Notes under the pieces: generated by a model | Seen by the model: the letters and a program-made list of their open reading frames with translations, nothing else | Told to the model about the DNA's origin: nothing | Database searches by the model: none | Program-made: the position numbers and the translations under genes | Shown: positions 15,223 to 16,228 of the stretch, one piece after another | Numbering within the stretch: the stretch's first letter is position 1 | Layout of the letters: each line of letters begins with the position of its first letter | Assembly: GCA_041741155.1 (NCBI GenBank) | Contig: JBGSKO010000017.1 | Coordinates: forward strand, 1-16,228 | DNA: 16,228 nucleotides | Source of the DNA: M3007 sp041741155 | GTDB lineage: Bacteria > Bacteroidota > Bacteroidia > Chitinophagales > Saprospiraceae | Direction: 5' to 3'

Positions 15223-15328
15223 TCAGTCCTTTTGCCGGCGGGTCAAATGTTGCTTTACCGCAAGAAGACCAAAGCCCGGTGGCGATTATTAACAATGCCA
15301 GCAGGCGGGTGATGTGAAGATTGTTCAT
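15158..15328 (-). pseudogene. N-terminal lipoprotein segment of the PAP2-type gene, frameshifted
   Basis: From ATG 15328 the frame reads a lipoprotein leader (LLALLIIATGLWSSC, Cys23), then LSVYNHEAASSWNHLFLDVECYA, the expected start of a secreted PAP2/haloperoxidase (a helix leading to YxxGYRPxxAxRAL). At codon 57 (Ala, ends at 15158) the frame departs from the main body: one surplus base in GCCCGGG is enough to explain it. It is a real one-base insertion or a base-calling error. Confidence 0.8.
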
Positions 15329-15384
15329 CGGAATAAAATTAGATTGGTTGGTGATAATGACTTGGATAATAGTAATGCTATCAT

Positions 15385-15392
15385 CAAAAGTA
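15385..15392 (-). promoter_or_regulatory. Bacteroidota-type -7 box for the PAP2-type lipoprotein gene
   Basis: On the minus strand TACTTTTG matches TAnnTTTG exactly, 56 bp before the ATG at 15328. No good -33 element is seen at the usual distance. The word CGCTACTTTT occurs again at 15430-15439 on the same strand, which may be a second, weaker promoter or a bound repeat. Confidence 0.5.
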
Positions 15393-15405
15393 GCGCCAAC
15401 TCGCT

Positions 15406-15471
15406 CCGTTCCATTTTAAAAAGTGCTTAAAAAGTAGCGTACTGCCCGACTAATCTCTAAAAATGGAACGG
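15406..15471. promoter_or_regulatory. 12-bp inverted repeat in the PAP2/response-regulator divergent spacer
   Basis: CCGTTCCATTTT at 15406-15417 is the exact complement of AAAATGGAACGG at 15460-15471, with 42 bases between. The 10-base word AAAAGTAGCG occurs as a direct repeat at 15386-15395 and 15430-15439. The position between divergent starts fits operators for the adjacent response regulator, but OmpR-type sites are normally closely spaced direct repeats, so this is tentative. Confidence 0.4.
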
Positions 15472-15506
15472 ATTTCTCCCTTCCAATACCTAAACTTGCC
15501 ACCCTT

Positions 15507-16190
15507 ATGCGCATACTACTCATCGAAGACGAGCCAAAACTGGCACGCTCCATCAAAAAAGGTTTGGAGGAGCACCAGATTGACGTGGATTTTGCTCAGG
15601 ATGGCCTCCTCGGCAAGCGGATGTCCCAGTCCAGCGGATATGCCGTGATCATCTCCGATGTTGTCATGCCCGGCATGAACGGTATTGACCTGACCCGCCA
15701 AATCCGCGACGAAGGCAACCGGACACCGGTACTCCTGCTCACCGCCCTCGGCCAAATGGACGACAAGGTGGCCGGCTTCGATGCCGGCGCCGACGACTAC
15801 CTGACCAAACCCTTCGAATTCCGCGAACTGCTCCTGCGCGTTCAGGCGCTCGCACGCCGTCCGGTGGACAGCTATCAGGCCCTGCCCGAACTGCGCTTTG
15901 CCGATGTGGTTATGGACCTGCAAACCCGCGAATTCTACCGGGCGGAACGCAAGATTCCGCTCACACCCAAAGAGTTTGCCCTCATGGAGTATTTCCTGAA
16001 AAACCCCATGCGCGTGATTTCCAAACAGGAAATCTCGGAAAAAGTGTGGAACCTCGACTTCGATACCGGCACCAATATTATTGAGGTGTACGTCAATTTC
16101 CTGCGAAAAAAAGTGGACAAGGACTTCGACACCAAGCTGATTCATACACAGTTTAAAAACGGGTATATTTTGAAAGTTGAGAGGGGTTGA
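15507..16190 (+). CDS. OmpR/PhoB-family response regulator
   Basis: The 227-residue protein has a receiver domain (1-115) with acidic pocket E7/D8, phospho-acceptor Asp51 in ISDVVMPGMNG, Thr79 and Lys101 in LTKPF, all the residues needed for phosphorylation. A C-terminal winged helix (about 130-225) shows LTPKEFALMEYFLKNPMRVISKQEIS and ends with the usual NGYIL wing strand. It resembles CusR/CopR-like regulators common in Bacteroidota, but the inducing signal is unknown. The start MRILLIEDEP is standard for the family. TAAACTTG, one base off the -7 consensus, ends 8 bp before the ATG, so the mRNA may be almost leaderless. A sensor kinase is expected directly downstream, beyond the window. Confidence 0.93.
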   Translation: MRILLIEDEPKLARSIKKGLEEHQIDVDFAQDGLLGKRMSQSSGYAVIISDVVMPGMNGIDLTRQIRDEGNRTPVLLLTALGQMDDKVAGFDAGADDYLTKPFEFRELLLRVQALARRPVDSYQALPELRFADVVMDLQTREFYRAERKIPLTPKEFALMEYFLKNPMRVISKQEISEKVWNLDFDTGTNIIEVYVNFLRKKVDKDFDTKLIHTQFKNGYILKVERG

Positions 16191-16210
16191 GGAGGTTGAG
16201 AGGGGTTGAG
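16176..16210. repeat. Short direct duplication across the response-regulator stop
   Basis: GTTGAGAGGGGTTGAG occurs at 16176-16191 and again at 16195-16210, a 19-bp period. The stop codon is in the first copy. It looks like a slippage duplication and may separate the gene from a downstream kinase start. Confidence 0.7.
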
Positions 16211-16228
16211 AAGATTTGGGCGCGCTTC

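Noticed and set aside
1..16228. tRNA, rRNA or riboswitch genes
   Set aside because: I saw no cloverleaf with a TTCGA-type arm, no rRNA-like block and no recognised riboswitch core in the intergenic stretches. A covariance-model scan would be needed to exclude weak ones.

Overview
The window reads as a GC-rich piece of a Bacteroidota chromosome, most likely from the Saprospiria (Lewinella/Haliscomenobacter-like) branch. Evidence seen: a type IX secretion C-terminal sorting tail on a HYR-repeat fragment, a DUF5916 outer-membrane protein, a YwqK/MORN-type lipoprotein, a caspase-TPR protein, few Shine-Dalgarno sites, and three exact TAnnTTTG (-7) promoter boxes in front of genes. The genus is inference.

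Layout. 1-306: an array of six 33-bp palindromic repeat units ending just before a TSUP (TauE/SafE) transporter (307-1068, +). It converges, with 8 bp between stops, on a DUF5916/CBM9-like outer-membrane protein (3389-1077, -). A SAM methyltransferase (3474-4127, +) runs from the other side of that promoter region and converges on a dienelactone-hydrolase family protein with a Tat-like leader (5017-4160, -). From about 5240 to 7474 (+) lies a caspase/EF-hand/TPR protein whose signal peptide sits in another frame, separated from it by a G-rich repeat insert. A HYR/T9SS gene fragment follows (7537-8157), then a 115-bp MITE-like element with 6-bp direct repeats (8184-8298), then a bacilliredoxin (8725-8312, -).

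8859-10704 (+) is a closely spaced run of four genes: an unknown secreted protein, a UPF0158 protein and two small membrane proteins. It converges on a FecA-like TonB-dependent receptor (13040-10854, -). Further right come a YwqK-like lipoprotein (13670-13167, -), a composite inverted-repeat element (13704-13926), a vanadium haloperoxidase/PAP2-type lipoprotein split by a one-base frameshift (15328-13954, -), and divergently an OmpR-family response regulator (15507-16190, +) whose kinase partner probably lies beyond the window.

Most genes are ordinary envelope and housekeeping functions, and no single defence or biosynthetic cluster is visible. The unusual signal is the density of unrelated palindromic repeats: five kinds in 16 kb, two of them inside the caspase gene, one of those kept in frame. 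I could run no searches, so family names rest on recognised motifs and all counts were made by eye.
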